DNA of 64,000 bases from Allacma fusca (taxonomy: Eukaryota; Arthropoda; Collembola; Symphypleona; Sminthuridae). The stretch spans positions 7,626,001 through 7,690,000 of the forward strand of contig OX359246.1 of the NCBI GenBank assembly GCA_947179485.1, read 5' to 3'. Of the stretch, positions 1-10,908 are shown piece after piece; position 1 is the stretch's first letter, and each line of letters begins with the position of its first letter. The position numbers and the translations under genes are program-made. The notes under the pieces are model-generated. The model saw only the letters and a program-made list of their open reading frames with translations, made no database searches and was not told where the DNA came from.

Positions 1-360
1 TTCAGACAATGATTTCTTTTCGGGAATTATTTTCGGACAATGGTTAGATGGGATTGTTGCCGGGGATGCTGCCTATCATATGCGAACCCTGGCACAAGGA
101 GGCTAAGTTCCTTGGTACTAAATGTTATAGTTTCATAATTAACGAGCCTTCTAAATACGGGATTTAAAAGTGAAATTAGATTTCGTGACCAAGGTAAATT
201 TCCAAACGTTTCCTCATTCTGGTTTCGACCCCTGTCTTTGCCAACTGCTCAACAGGGTCACCATTATGTCTTTTTAAGCTACTCCCAACTTGTGTTAGCA
301 GTTGGCGTGAAGTTTTTTTTAGCAGTTATTTTGAAAATTAAAATGTAGACTAAATTTTTT
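1..360. other. Unassigned non-coding stretch
   Basis: I see no gene or recognisable element here. It lies just left of the point where similarity to the repeated modules begins (near 370-380). No long open frame, terminal repeat or promoter block is visible. Confidence 0.5.
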
Positions 361-1877
361 TGAGCTTTCTACATCCCATGTACTCCGCAGTAATATGCAC
401 AAATTCTGTAGAATTTAGTATCCTGCACATGATAACGTAATTTAATTATCGTTCCTCATGAACCTCGTGATGATTCCTTATGAGAGGAGTTCCTCTACAC
501 GAGCTTTTTTCTGTGGGATTTGAGGTGCTCTTATGGAGAGAGAGAGAGTACACACCGTATTTTAAAGAAAATTATTTTCCAGACTTTTCAAAATTTCCTT
601 TGTAGAACCAGGTCATGCATTGTGGTACTAATCGTCAAGAACGTAAAGCAATTTTGGTTTGATCTGGATTCTAAATGTTTCATTTTGCTATCAACCACAT
701 TTATTTCTCAAATATGTATGTTTTCACGCTGGGTTGCAGGGCAATTTTTAATACTGTATGGGCACGACAATAATCAACGAGCAATTTACGGCTTAGGAAA
801 TTCATCTTTAGGATCGAATATAAGGAAAATGAGTTTTTTAAATTGACTTTGCTGTTTTTTCTTAGACGAGTCTAATATGACATCTTCCGAAGTCAAAAAT
901 TCATGACGTGGGAGCCCACCATTTCGGTAATAATGGTACAACAAAATTTAAGGCAAATGTTTTATGAATTGACTTACATCAATTCATAAACCTTGCCTCG
1001 CATTTCCGTGGGCAACAATTTGTGACTTCACAAGATCACTCAAAATATTCCCTTTAAAATTTGCTTCAGACACAAAAATTTACTTGCTATTTTATTTTCG
1101 GAAATATTTTTCGGAACGGACGCTCAAACAAAAGTAGACAAAACCCAAAAATCGGCTATTTCATCATCTTTACTCCTGAAGATTAAATTCCCCAACGTTG
1201 TTCTTGTTATATTCTTATTATATTATGTTATTATACGAGTTATGCCCTTTACCTCTCTCAACGCAGCAAAAAAGGAATCCACACCTCTTCAAATGGAATT
1301 TGGTCACAAATATATGGCATTTTGTAGAATATGATTTGGTCACAAAATTAAATGGCTAAACAAGACTAAAGGCTGGGTTAATTTTAAGAAGCTCGAAATG
1401 AAATTATTATTTAATTAGCCATAAAACATAGGGGAAATAATGACTGGATTGGATAATTGCTAAAGATTTGGAATACTGGTGGGGTTCTCAACAGCCACTG
1501 ATAATACAACCCACAAAATATAAATAAGGAAAAGAGAGCGTCAAAAATGATCTTCCAGAACATACTCTGGGTTCAAATCTAGAAATACACACAAAGTAGG
1601 AAAAACTCCATGGGATTCGGTCAACTGGTGTACTCAAGTTCACCTAATTTACATTACCTCTGAGGTACTTAATAACAGGAACATAAACAACAACACTGTA
1701 AATCATATGTTTGGGTTTTTGCAGCACTATTGAACTACTGAAGAGTTTCTTGTGACTGATTGCGAGCCACTATGATGACTGGGTTCACCCTGTAAACCCT
1801 ACAATGTTAACCATTCCGCAGGAGAATCAATGCACTTTATTTTGGGGAAATGCCATAAAGTACAAAAATAGAGTATA
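361..1877 (+). repeat. Degenerate distal part of a ~3-kb gene module (M0)
   Basis: This stretch aligns by eye with the gene-distal intergenic parts of the later modules, for example 14,360-15,180, 16,312-16,700 and 25,590-26,700. Shared landmarks include an ATAATTTAATTATCG-like stretch, TTTTCCAGACTTTTCAAAATTTCC, and TTATGCCCTTTACCTCTCTCAACGC near 1,240. It is the right-hand remainder of a module whose gene would lie left of the window. The short open frame at 520-846 is not kept open in the homologous modules, so I do not call it a gene. Confidence 0.65.
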
Positions 1878-1885
1878 GCACAGAT

Positions 1886-3208
1886 TCTGTGCTGGGACCT
1901 CTCCTCTACTGAAAATAGAGGTAGTGGTAGAAATAGAGTAGGGTCGTTAAAATCAGCAAAACATTAGTAGAGGTGCAGTAGAGGTATACAGAAATTCTAG
2001 CATAATAGAGGTAGAGGAAAATAGTAGGCTAGCATAAAATTAAGTGAGTAGAGGAGCGTTATTTAGGGTCCCAATTTAGATACCAGTAGTAGGAGTAGAG
2101 GTAGAACAGTACATCGTATTCTAATGATAGAGTAGAGGTAGTAGTAGTAGTAAGCTTATAGTAATAAGAAGTAATTCATAAATTTACCGTTTCCCTGAAC
2201 ACCCAATTTAATACTCGGAACGACATCTGGTGTCCGTATATATAACCTTACTTCACTTCATCATTACAGTAACTCATGAACGTGTTTTGTAGCTGCAAAT
2301 GCAATAGAAGGGAATTGGAAATACATAATTAAATGTCATAACCACGTCATTCCCTTTATAAACACGCTAGTTTTTAAGATTTGATCTAATTTAGCTTGTG
2401 GTAATTTTTTAGCTGTACTGATGGGGTACTGATCTTATTGTATTCAATAAAGCCTCAATATTAACGTTAAACTAGCAGAAATCAGGGCTGTCACGGGCCT
2501 AAATACCGCTACTTTTTTAATTATTGAGATACGACGGAAAAATTCAGCACAAAGCTAGGTATTCATGAAACAAACTTTCAATTTTGGAGAGGATTTTTTG
2601 AATACCAATTCCGACTCAAATTCTTTTTTAAAAACCCGATTTACATCTATTGTGAGCACCGGAATTCAAAAATTCTCTTTGGATTCCGATTCTACTATCA
2701 GTGATCTATTTTTCCATGCTCACAATTACTCATGGAAAATGACCATTTGAATACAAACGAGGGTCAAAGTTTTCGGGGCAATATGCAATTCGAATTCCGA
2801 CATCCAGCACTGGCAGAAATTGAATGATAATTCAGATTCTTAATGAACCGTTTATAGGTACAAGTGAGGACTATTGGTTCTAACTTCATTACTGTTTACA
2901 TTACATTCTGCTACTTTATTCTAAAACACCATGAATTTCTCTGTAAATGCTGTATTTTTTTGGTACGGGTAGTGGTAGCTAGCAGAGCCAAACAAAATGT
3001 AGCGAGTAGAGTAGAGGTAGAGTAGCGACAATCACTTTAACACATAATAGAGTAGAATAATAGCTAGCAAGTCAGCTAAACATAATAGCAGTAGAGGTCC
3101 TCTATTCTATCCAAAACCGCTGGTAGAGTAAAGTGTCATAGAGGCTGCAACTATTGAAAAATACAATAGAGTAGAATAGAATAGCGCTTGATGAAACGCC
3201 CATCACTG
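1886..3208. mobile_element. Probable non-autonomous hAT-like element with TAGAGGTAG subterminal repeats
   Basis: About 1.3 kb interrupts module sequence that is continuous elsewhere: GTATAGCA...GAAACGCCC at 20,032-20,060 lacks it. Both ends (1,900-2,160 and 2,960-3,190) are rich in scattered direct copies of TAGAGTAGAGGTAG-like motifs. A candidate right terminus reads, in reverse complement, CAGTGATGGGCG. The left end, CTGTGCTGGG, matches it in 8 of the first 10 bases. Flanking GCACAGAT (1,878-1,885) and GCACAGAA (3,209-3,216) could be an 8-bp target duplication with one mismatch. The boundary is uncertain because GAAACGCCCATCACTG occurs both inside the right end and again at 3,222-3,237. No transposase is visible. 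Confidence 0.4.
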
Positions 3209-3373
3209 GCACAGAAGTCACGAAACGCCCATCACTGACGTACACTAACTACAGTATTTAGTGACATACAATTATGTATATCCAGGTTTTTCACCCCGTG
3301 CCCTTTGAGGTGTCAAAGGCCACTCATAGCCTTGCTATATGACGCTAATTACTAGCTCTTTGCAGACACTTTG

Positions 3374-3640
3374 GGAAATATTTCCGCTCATTCCAATATG
3401 GACAGGGCCTGAGGGATTCTTTCCAGAAGCACGTGTCAACTTCCAGAACTCTCACCTTGCCCTTCGCAACAACAGGTAAACTTTTCCTGATGCAATTACA
3501 TTGAGGGTTCCCAACCTGGTCCTTTCCAGTTATGCCTTCATAAATCTAATTAGTAGTAAGTCCCATGTTCCAAGGGAAATACATACTTAATTGCTCCTGC
3601 TTGGGTATATAAACTCAGCCGGAGCTATGATTATCGTCAG
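3374..3640 (+). promoter_or_regulatory. Promoter of peptide gene A
   Basis: The order is the palindrome GGAAATATTTCC (3,374-3,385), TTCCAGAA (3,421-3,428), E-box CACGTG (3,430-3,435), a second TTCCAGAA (3,441-3,448), TATATAAA (3,606-3,613) and an initiator-like TCAG with its A at 3,639, about 33 bp after the TATA start. The same elements and spacing recur before the other family copies. TTCnnGAA is the arrangement of heat-shock-element half sites; factor identity is inference. Confidence 0.7.
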
Positions 3641-3778
3641 AGCATTTGGAGCAACAAGACAGTTTACAACAGAAATGCTAAACATTTTACATTACAAGCA
3701 GATCTTCAGAATTAAAATACGACTTTGACCAAAACTTAAACCTACTCGACCCCGCTTTCTTCATTCGATAATTTAACC

Positions 3779-4129
3779 ATGGCTTCCAGTCTTAAGGTAG
3801 TACAAGCAAAATAATAAAAGTAGCTGAACTTTAGTCTTTTATCCCAAGTCTTGGAGACCCAATTTAGAGAGTCTTGCAATTTAAAAAATACTTTTTACAT
3901 TTTAATCTGATTTCCTCCGTTTATTCTGCAGATTTACCTGATCATAGGATTGTGTCTTCTAGCTTTAGCATCCCTTACATGGGGCTCACCAGTTCCGAAG
4001 AAATCTTGGACGGAGACTTTAGAAAATGCGATTGCTCAACGTGGAGGACAACATGTGAGACATCGTGTAGCTCGTTGGGGACCAATGGCCTCTCGGTTCT
4101 GGGCTGGACGTTCGTCAAAGCGGGGATGA
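3779..4129 (+). CDS. Peptide gene A: secreted Arg/Trp-rich peptide precursor (exons 3779-3796 and 3932-4129)
   Basis: This is the most divergent copy of the family. Exon 1 encodes MASSLK and ends at an AAG|GT donor. The 135-bp intron ends in TTTATTCTGCAG, and exon 2 is in phase 0. The 71-residue precursor starts with a hydrophobic signal segment (about residues 7-22), with likely cleavage near WGS. A mature part of about 46 residues follows, without cysteine. Its tail carries the family core RHRVARWGP, ASRFWAGR and a SKRG terminus. Compared with the D copies, 12 of the 65 exon-2 residues differ but length is unchanged and there are no indels, which suggests coding constraint. The ATG is the only one that joins in frame after splicing. 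The nearest AATAAA is at 4,389. Function unknown: antimicrobial peptide, venom or other secreted effector, or a prohormone are possibilities. Confidence 0.8.
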
Positions 4130-6470
4130 ACAATAATAATCATTAATAATTATGTAATATAACTAATATAATAGTTGCCTAACTTGACTGGGATGCCATT
4201 GCTCAAAACAATTCAAAACTACTTAAAAGGCTGAATCTATTGATTTAGTCGAATGCAGAGACTGATGTTGTTATTGTTATCCAAGGTTTCCAAAAATTTA
4301 CGTTAATTTTTGTTGTTGTTTGAGTTGATTCCCGTTTTTCGATAATATGCACGCATTTGTTAAAATAATGTCTATAATACCTCCGCACAATAAAAAAAAA
4401 GTATAATTATATTTTCCAATTTAAATAATACTTACCCAAGCAGTATTTATGCACCATTTTTTACCACGGGTCGTTTCATATTCCTTCCTCATAAATGGTA
4501 CTGCACTACAATGTGATGTGGGTATAAAAATTGAGCACTAGTAATAATAACACACTTTAAAATTCTCGTTATGGGCTTTCTCCCGAGAAAACTGGCATTC
4601 AAAATCTGAGGAGCAGTCATTATTATTTTCCGTAAATTTTTTAAAGGTGCGAATTTCTGCTCATAAATTATTTAGATAAACGTAGAAACAGTATGAGCAG
4701 ATTCACACTATAAACTCCTTTTAAATTCTATGGCGTTGCTAAACGCATCTGAACATATGGATATACATATCAAGCATACACGTTCCTGTCGTAAGGGAAA
4801 TCTAGGAAAAGCTGTTCATTAGCAGCTCGTTAAGTCCCGTGCGTCCCTAATAATTTAATTTAATTTACATGCGTACCTAAATGTAACTTGAGCCTGTTGG
4901 GTGACTAACCAATTTTGATAAATTCGATCAAGTGTTTTTCTCGTGGTTACAGCAGCATACATATGTACATCGATGGTTGTGTTTGGTGAAGTGCAATTAC
5001 TGGGAATTTCAACACATATGGATTTGCTGTTGCGAGAGCCTCAAAACACTTCTCAGTTTCAACATTAGATTCCTACGCGTCAAGGAAATTCTGTGTTATT
5101 TTGTAATAATTGTAAATTTTATCATTTTTAATTCTGCACATTTTTTTGTCACAAAATGTTTTGAAGGTAGGAAATCCTACGGGTTTCCAGGGATCTATTC
5201 CACATTACTGTACGTTGAGAAGTCCCGTTGAGAAGTCTCACGTTGAGAAATTTGAAGCAAATTTTATAGATTACTTTCTAGTGTCACGAATTATAGAATT
5301 ATTGAATATGTCATGGAGTTTGTCATCAGGAAATTTTAGCATGGATCCTTTAACTCACATAAAACATATTGGAAATATATTTTGACATCTGTTTGCTTGA
5401 ACTTGAATGGAGTTTCCATGAGGCTGTCTCCCAGGTTTCTACTTCAGGAAATGTGTGCATAACTGCAGTAATGATGATTGGTAGAAGTTGGCGGATTAGT
5501 TTCTGGAGTGAGGCAAACACGATGAAATTTTATTTTTGTCATCATTTACCATTGATTATTATTATGAGTTGTTTTCCAAGCGCATCGTCAATCTAGCTGA
5601 TTTACATCAATTCATAAACCTTTGCTTCAGACACAAAAAATTGTTCAGATTATTACTTTTAGAAATATTTTTTTGGGCCAGCAAACAAGCCCTGATACAA
5701 AAGCAAGTAAAATCTGAAATTCTGCTATTTCAGCATCTTTAATCCTGAAGAATCAAATTCCCAACGTTACACTTCGTGCTTACGAGTTATGTATGCCCAC
5801 AATTCTCAGGTAGACTTGTTGGGTAGCTCTTTACAGAGCCAATTCAATTTCTTACAATTCTGCAAAATAATATTACGAAAAACATTTTCAATTTGAGTCC
5901 GTAAATTGAAAGCTTACTAACAATAAGTACCACATTTTTCCGAAACCTATAACTTTCACGTTTTCTTCTCGTACGTTCCAACCTTTTATCTCTCAACGCA
6001 GCAAAAATCGAATCAATGTTTCTTTGAATGGAATTTGGTCAAAAATTTGGTATTTTGCAGAATATGAGTTGCACACAAAATTACTACGGCTAAACAAGGC
6101 TAACGGCTTGCTTAATTTAAAAAAACCCGAAATTAAATTATTATTTAATTTGTTAAAAAATAAGGAAAATAATTACTGGTGTGGAGAATGGATAAAGAAT
6201 TGGATTACTGGTCGTGTTCGCAAAAGCTACTCATCATACAATCCAAAAATTATAAACAAGAAAAAGTGGATTGAGCGTCAAAAATGAGCTTCCAGAACAT
6301 TCTGGGGTCAAATCTAAAAGTACACACAAAGTAGGAAAAACTCCATGAGATTCGGTCAACTGGTCTGTTAGTAAACACAATGCTTAGAAGTCACTTCAAC
6401 GCCGAACATTGACGTACACTAACTACTGTATATACATACGATTATATCCAGGTTTTTCACCCAGTGGCCT
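4130..6470 (+). repeat. Intergenic part of module M1
   Basis: This is gene-poor sequence that aligns in order with the 3' flanks of the other copies: CAAAACTACTTAAAAGG near 4,212, CACAATAAAA near 4,388, CTGAGGAGCAGT near 4,607, TTTACATCAATTCATAAACC near 5,603, TCTCTCAACGCAGC near 5,990 and GAGCTTCCAGAACATTC near 6,284. The five short open frames inside it are not maintained between modules. I see no RNA gene or transposon ends. Confidence 0.65.
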
Positions 6471-6584
6471 TTGAGTTGTCAAGGCCACTCATAGCCTTGC
6501 TATTTGAAGTTAATTACTAACTATTTGTAGACACTTTGTAAAATATTTCCGCTCATTCCAAGATGGACAGGGCCGAGGGACCCT

Positions 6585-6805
6585 TTCCAGAAGCACGTGT
6601 CAACTTCCAGAACACTCACCTTGCCCTTCGTAACATAAGGTAAACTTTTCCTGATGCAATTACATTGAGGGTTCCCAACCTGGTCCTTTCCAGTTATGCC
6701 TGCATAAATCTAATTAACTATAAGTTCCATGTTCCAAGGGGAAATACATACATACTTGTTTCAGCTTGGGTATATAAGCACAGCCGGAATTAGGATTATC
6801 GTCAG
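6585..6805 (+). promoter_or_regulatory. Complete promoter left of the LINE, now driving only the orphan exon 1
   Basis: It contains TTCCAGAA (6,585-6,592), CACGTG (6,594-6,599), TTCCAGAA (6,605-6,612), TATATAAG (6,771-6,778) and an initiator-like TCAG with its A at 6,804. This is the original promoter of gene B. The E-box block lies outside the duplicated 378 bp, so it stayed on this side of the retrotransposon. Confidence 0.7.
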
Positions 6806-6995
6806 ACCATTTGGAGCTACAAGACAGTCCACACCAGAAATACTAACCATTTAAAATTACAAGCACATCTTCAGCATTACAGTACGACTTTGAAGAAAAG
6901 TTCCAACCTATTTAAACTCACCTACATCATTATTCATTCAACCATGGCTACCAGTCTTAAGGTAATTATACAACAAGCAATTTAATAAAAGAGTA
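6618..6995 (+). repeat. Left copy of the 378-bp direct repeat flanking the LINE
   Basis: Reading base by base, this stretch is identical to 12,513-12,890. It runs from ACCTTGCCC through the TATA box, leader and exon 1 to TAAAAGAGTA in the intron. The base before the repeat differs on the two sides (C at 6,617, A at 12,512), and so does the base after it (T at 6,996, A at 12,891). This defines it as a target-site duplication, far longer than the usual tens of bases for LINEs. Confidence 0.88.
6944..6961 (+). pseudogene. Orphan exon 1 of the peptide gene (MATSLK), cut off by the LINE
   Basis: ATGGCTACCAGTCTTAAG is followed by a GT donor at 6,962. It is the left duplicate of gene B's exon 1. 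After 34 bp of intron it meets the 3' end of the retrotransposon. No family exon 2 follows before 13,225, so by itself it makes no peptide. Splicing across the LINE to that acceptor would still be in phase. Confidence 0.8.
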
Positions 6996-7013
6996 TGTAT
7001 GTATGTATGTATT
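6993..7013 (-). repeat. GTAT microsatellite: 3' tail of the LINE
   Basis: About four and a half GTAT units lie at the junction of target and element, at the 3' end of the minus-strand element. Such short tandem tails replace poly(A) in several I-superfamily LINEs. The first GTA overlaps the target duplication. Confidence 0.75.
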
Positions 7014-7094
7014 TTAGGGATTCGCTCTTATTGACTTAATAAGATGAGACTGCTCAGGCCACCAATGGGCCCATTGCAGATTTCCCTTTACAAT

Positions 7095-10000
7095 TTACTG
7101 TGGGCGATTTGCAAAGCGACCTGTTGCAATAGAGTAATACAACAGGTCACTTGCTTTCGCCTGCTTGAGAAGACTTAAGTCTAGAAGACATGCTTTCAAA
7201 TAAATATTTCTAATTATACTAAAAGCTGGGCAAGTTGCTAAGAAGTGAAATGCATCCTCATCCTCCAGTCCACACTGTAGACATAGAGGGCAGGATGCAA
7301 TTCCTATTCTATAGAGATGTTTTTGGAATCTACCATGACCAGAGATTACCTCCGTGAGCCATTTAATATGTACCCTAGAGAATCGGACCACAGATTCGTT
7401 ACCATACAGCGGTTTACAGATCAGTGCCCGAGAGTGAGCTCCGATTTTGAGGTTTTGCCAACGCTTAGTGTGCAACGTCCGCAACTTGTTGCGAACAATA
7501 CGTTTAATCACTGAGGTAGCAATAGGAAGGAGAGGGTATTCCCTGTTTGACTCAGAGTCCACAGAGTAGGCAGCTTTTGCTAGCCTATCTGCTTCTTCAT
7601 TACCAGCAAAGTTATTGTGACTTGGTATCCATTGTAATTGTACAGCATTATCTCTTGATAGTCTGTACAATACCTCCTGACAATCAAGTACAAGTCTGGA
7701 TGAGGTATAGGCGCCCTTAAGCGCAAGGAGAGAGCTTTGACTGTCACTATAAAAAGTGATATGCTCCGATCTTGTGTCAGCTTCTGCTAGCCATTTAGCA
7801 CAGCAGAAGATTGCGTACAATTCGCACTGGAATATTGTGGCGTACATATCAAGGGGGATGGATTCGCTATGCAGTATTGTATAGGATCCCACCTCCCTTT
7901 TGCTTATGAGAAAACCGCTACCTGATAGCTGATCAGTTTTTGAGCCGTCAGTAAAACAGATTAGGCCAGTCATCTCAAGAGAGAGATCTCTTGTCCAAAG
8001 AGACTTGTGACCAATAGTGATTTTGATTTCACTAGTGTCAGTAAAGGAGGGAAAAATATAGTCACTTTTCCTCAAGAGAGTAGTGTCCCTTGCAGACCAA
8101 GTGTCCCACAGTCTGGTGTGGCTACGTGCAGTACAAGCCATAGATTCTCCCAGCCAATTTCCTCTGGCTCGTAATCTGTGCATTGTGCGCACTGCAATTC
8201 CCTGTAGATGTAAGTCTAGTGGAATAAAGCCTATAATAACCTCAAGTGTAGAGGTAGGGGTACTTCCACAAGCACCTGTGATACTGAGACATGCCCGTCT
8301 TTGTACACTATTTAATTTAGTGTACGTGTACTTGGCAAGTAGACCAGGGTGCCAAACAACAACAGCATATTCCAGAATGGGTCTTACTATTGCTGTGTAC
8401 ATCCATCTGGCAATCTTTGGGCTAATGCCCCATCTCTTGCCCACCAAGCGTCTGATTGTGAGTAATGATGAGCTCGCCTTACTTGCAATGGAGAGACAGT
8501 GCGCTCTCCATGTGAGATGACTGTCTAGCATTACTCCTAGATATCTAATGCTAGGTAGAATAGATATTTGGTTCCCACGGTAGACTAAGCTCCTTATCCT
8601 CAACCGTGTGTTCCTGGTGAAAATTACAGCTCCCGTTTTATTGGGATTTAATTTGAGGCCAGTGCGTGAACACCATGAGTCAATGATGCCTAGACCCTTT
8701 ATGGTTCTTTCCGCACATATGGCAAAGTCTTTCCCCGCTTGAGCAAGAACTGCATCGTCAGCAAATCCTTGTGACAAGACGGATGGCAATCTGGTCTGCA
8801 GCAAATAGAGAAGTTCGTCCATGACGAGATTCCAGATTAGAGGTGAAAGTACACCACCTTGTGGTGTTCCCCGCTCTACCCGTCTCTCCTTGTAAGAGCT
8901 TCTCAACGTGGAACAGACAATTCTGGATTGCAGCATGTGATCTATCCATCGACAGATTGCATGGTCAATTCCAGCTCTGTTCAAGGCATTATGCATTGCT
9001 TGAAATAACAAGTTATTGAAGGCACCCTCAATGTCAGCAAAAATTGCAATGACAATTTCCTTATTTTGTAGGGCCTTTTCCACATAGCTGACCAGCCGAT
9101 GGAGAGCAGCTTCAGTGGACGTCCCTCTAAGATAAGCAAATTGTTTATGTAAACGCAAAGAGTGTTGTAGTTGTGGCGTTCTTATGTGACGATCAACTAG
9201 TCTCTCCAGCGTCTTCAGTAAAAACGAGGAAAGTGAGATAGGTCTCCATGCAGCAGCATTTTCATAGCTGCCTTTTCCTGCTTTTGGTATAAATATCACT
9301 CTAGCTTTCCTCCATTCAAGAGGAACATATCCGAGCGACAAGCAACCTTTGTAAATTGCACAAAGGTACGGATTTAGAACATCCAATCCCTTTAGTAGTA
9401 CTATCGGGGCGATGTTGTCAGCCCCAGCTGCTTTATAGGGGCCAAAGGTGCGAATAGCCCACTTCACCCTATCTGGATTAACTATATTATCCAGCTCCAA
9501 CACATCCAACTTGTCATGATCCCATGCAGTTGTAGCAGGGATGGGACAGCTGGGGAAGTGGTGAGCTAGTAGTTCATCTAATACTTCGCTATCATCTTTC
9601 GTGAAATCATCATTAGAGACTTTCAAGCGAGTAGGAAGCTTATGAGTATCGGAGCTTAGTATTTTGTGTATCCTGGCCGCCACTGGTAGAGTTGTTATAC
9701 TCGCACAGTAGCTTTGCCAGGACTTCCGTTTTTCCGTTCTAAGAACTTGTTTGAATTTATTCCTGCACTTTTTATAGTTCTGCCAGGAAGTTGGATCCCT
9801 GTTTTCCGGGATACCAGCCTTTCTGTAGAGACCGCGAGATCTTTTGCGGAGTGCGGAAAGCTCATTTGTCCACCAGGGGACTGTTTTTTGCCTCCAATGT
9901 ACTGCTTTCAGAGGACAGGCCTGGTCAAAACTATACTGGATAGATGAAGTAATAAGTTGGGCCTGATTCTCTAGCACACGACTGCTAAGAGGAGCCTCCA

Positions 10001-10871
10001 ACTCAATGCCTTCTAATCTATCCGCTAAGTTGACGTTAAAAATATCCCAATCAGCCTTCCTAATATTCCTGACTTTTACTGGGGGTGGCTTTGCTGCGGA
10101 TACCAAGAATCCAATGTACAAATGGTCAGACATAGATTCCCGATCTAGTACATTCCATTGTCGAATCAGATTGTGTGCCCATGTGTTAGTTATAGTAACG
10201 TCCAAAACCTCCTCTCTATTGGCAACTACAAATGTAGGTTTATTACCTACATTGCAGGTCTGTAGATGGTTGGTTAATAGGAAGTCCAGGAGTTGTTCCC
10301 CCCTAGAATTTATGTTAGAGCTGCCCCATACTGTATGATGTGCATTGGCATCGGCACCCAAAATCAGAGGGATGTTAAGCTCATTACAGTATTCCACCAG
10401 CTCGGTGATTGGGTTACTCGGAGTGGTGGGTGAGTCACCAGGACAATACGCTGATGCCAAAATGATCAGCCCACCTCTCCATACAGTTGATATAGCCACC
10501 AGATCTCTATCATTAAATTGAGTTAGAGGAGTGGCGGTTATATTTTTTGTCACTACAATGCAGGCTCTAGGAGCCTCATTTATTGTACCAACAAAAATTT
10601 GATCTCTTTTGCCAAGGCCAGAGATTTTGCATTTGACCAAATACGGTTCTTGAATGAGAAAAATTAATGAATGAGCAGAGATATTGCTGTTACTGTGCAA
10701 ATGCAATGCATTCTTTTGTTGCATCAATAGACTGTCGCGCCAATTCATTAGTGAAGTTGACGCATCACGACAGTGATGCAAGTTAATTTGGGTCGTGTAG
10801 ACATGGGGAGTATTTATAATAGATACACCCATGTTACTTGACCCAGGAGTTGACCTAGAAGATACACACAT
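7095..10871 (-). CDS. LINE ORF2: endonuclease, reverse transcriptase, RNase H
   Basis: This 1,258-residue polyprotein carries out target-primed reverse transcription. An APE-type endonuclease comes first: QEPY with E75, LGADANAHH with D174 and N176, LDVTI at 223-227, and SDH at 248-250. The reverse transcriptase spans about 470-760: the FADIEGAF aspartate at 613, TPQGGVLSP at 669-677, and the FADD catalytic box at 703-706. RNase H follows: D975 (TDGS), E1017 (CEL), D1043 (SDSQ) and D1095 (NEEAD), all four catalytic acids present. A C-terminal zinc motif reads C1197-x2-C1200-x8-H1209-x4-C1214. It starts at an ATG 37 bp after the ORF1 stop. No stop or frameshift is seen, and every catalytic residue I checked is intact. 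Confidence 0.93.
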   Translation of the reverse strand: MCVSSRSTPGSSNMGVSIINTPHVYTTQINLHHCRDASTSLMNWRDSLLMQQKNALHLHSNSNISAHSLIFLIQEPYLVKCKISGLGKRDQIFVGTINEAPRACIVVTKNITATPLTQFNDRDLVAISTVWRGGLIILASAYCPGDSPTTPSNPITELVEYCNELNIPLILGADANAHHTVWGSSNINSRGEQLLDFLLTNHLQTCNVGNKPTFVVANREEVLDVTITNTWAHNLIRQWNVLDRESMSDHLYIGFLVSAAKPPPVKVRNIRKADWDIFNVNLADRLEGIELEAPLSSRVLENQAQLITSSIQYSFDQACPLKAVHWRQKTVPWWTNELSALRKRSRGLYRKAGIPENRDPTSWQNYKKCRNKFKQVLRTEKRKSWQSYCASITTLPVAARIHKILSSDTHKLPTRLKVSNDDFTKDDSEVLDELLAHHFPSCPIPATTAWDHDKLDVLELDNIVNPDRVKWAIRTFGPYKAAGADNIAPIVLLKGLDVLNPYLCAIYKGCLSLGYVPLEWRKARVIFIPKAGKGSYENAAAWRPISLSSFLLKTLERLVDRHIRTPQLQHSLRLHKQFAYLRGTSTEAALHRLVSYVEKALQNKEIVIAIFADIEGAFNNLLFQAMHNALNRAGIDHAICRWIDHMLQSRIVCSTLRSSYKERRVERGTPQGGVLSPLIWNLVMDELLYLLQTRLPSVLSQGFADDAVLAQAGKDFAICAERTIKGLGIIDSWCSRTGLKLNPNKTGAVIFTRNTRLRIRSLVYRGNQISILPSIRYLGVMLDSHLTWRAHCLSIASKASSSLLTIRRLVGKRWGISPKIARWMYTAIVRPILEYAVVVWHPGLLAKYTYTKLNSVQRRACLSITGACGSTPTSTLEVIIGFIPLDLHLQGIAVRTMHRLRARGNWLGESMACTARSHTRLWDTWSARDTTLLRKSDYIFPSFTDTSEIKITIGHKSLWTRDLSLEMTGLICFTDGSKTDQLSGSGFLISKREVGSYTILHSESIPLDMYATIFQCELYAIFCCAKWLAEADTRSEHITFYSDSQSSLLALKGAYTSSRLVLDCQEVLYRLSRDNAVQLQWIPSHNNFAGNEEADRLAKAAYSVDSESNREYPLLPIATSVIKRIVRNKLRTLHTKRWQNLKIGAHSRALICKPLYGNESVVRFSRVHIKWLTEVISGHGRFQKHLYRIGIASCPLCLQCGLEDEDAFHFLATCPAFSIIRNIYLKACLLDLSLLKQAKASDLLYYSIATGRFANRPQ

Positions 10872-10908
10872 TTATTATTTTGGAGGATAAAGGATGGTTG
10901 CACCGCAG

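Noticed and set aside
520..846. 108-codon open frame
   Set aside because: Homologous module sequence at 14,500-14,830 does not preserve it.
8083..8520. Plus-strand frames inside the LINE (also 9714-9947, 10006-10338 and 11371-11703)
   Set aside because: Antisense shadows of the intact ORF1 and ORF2.
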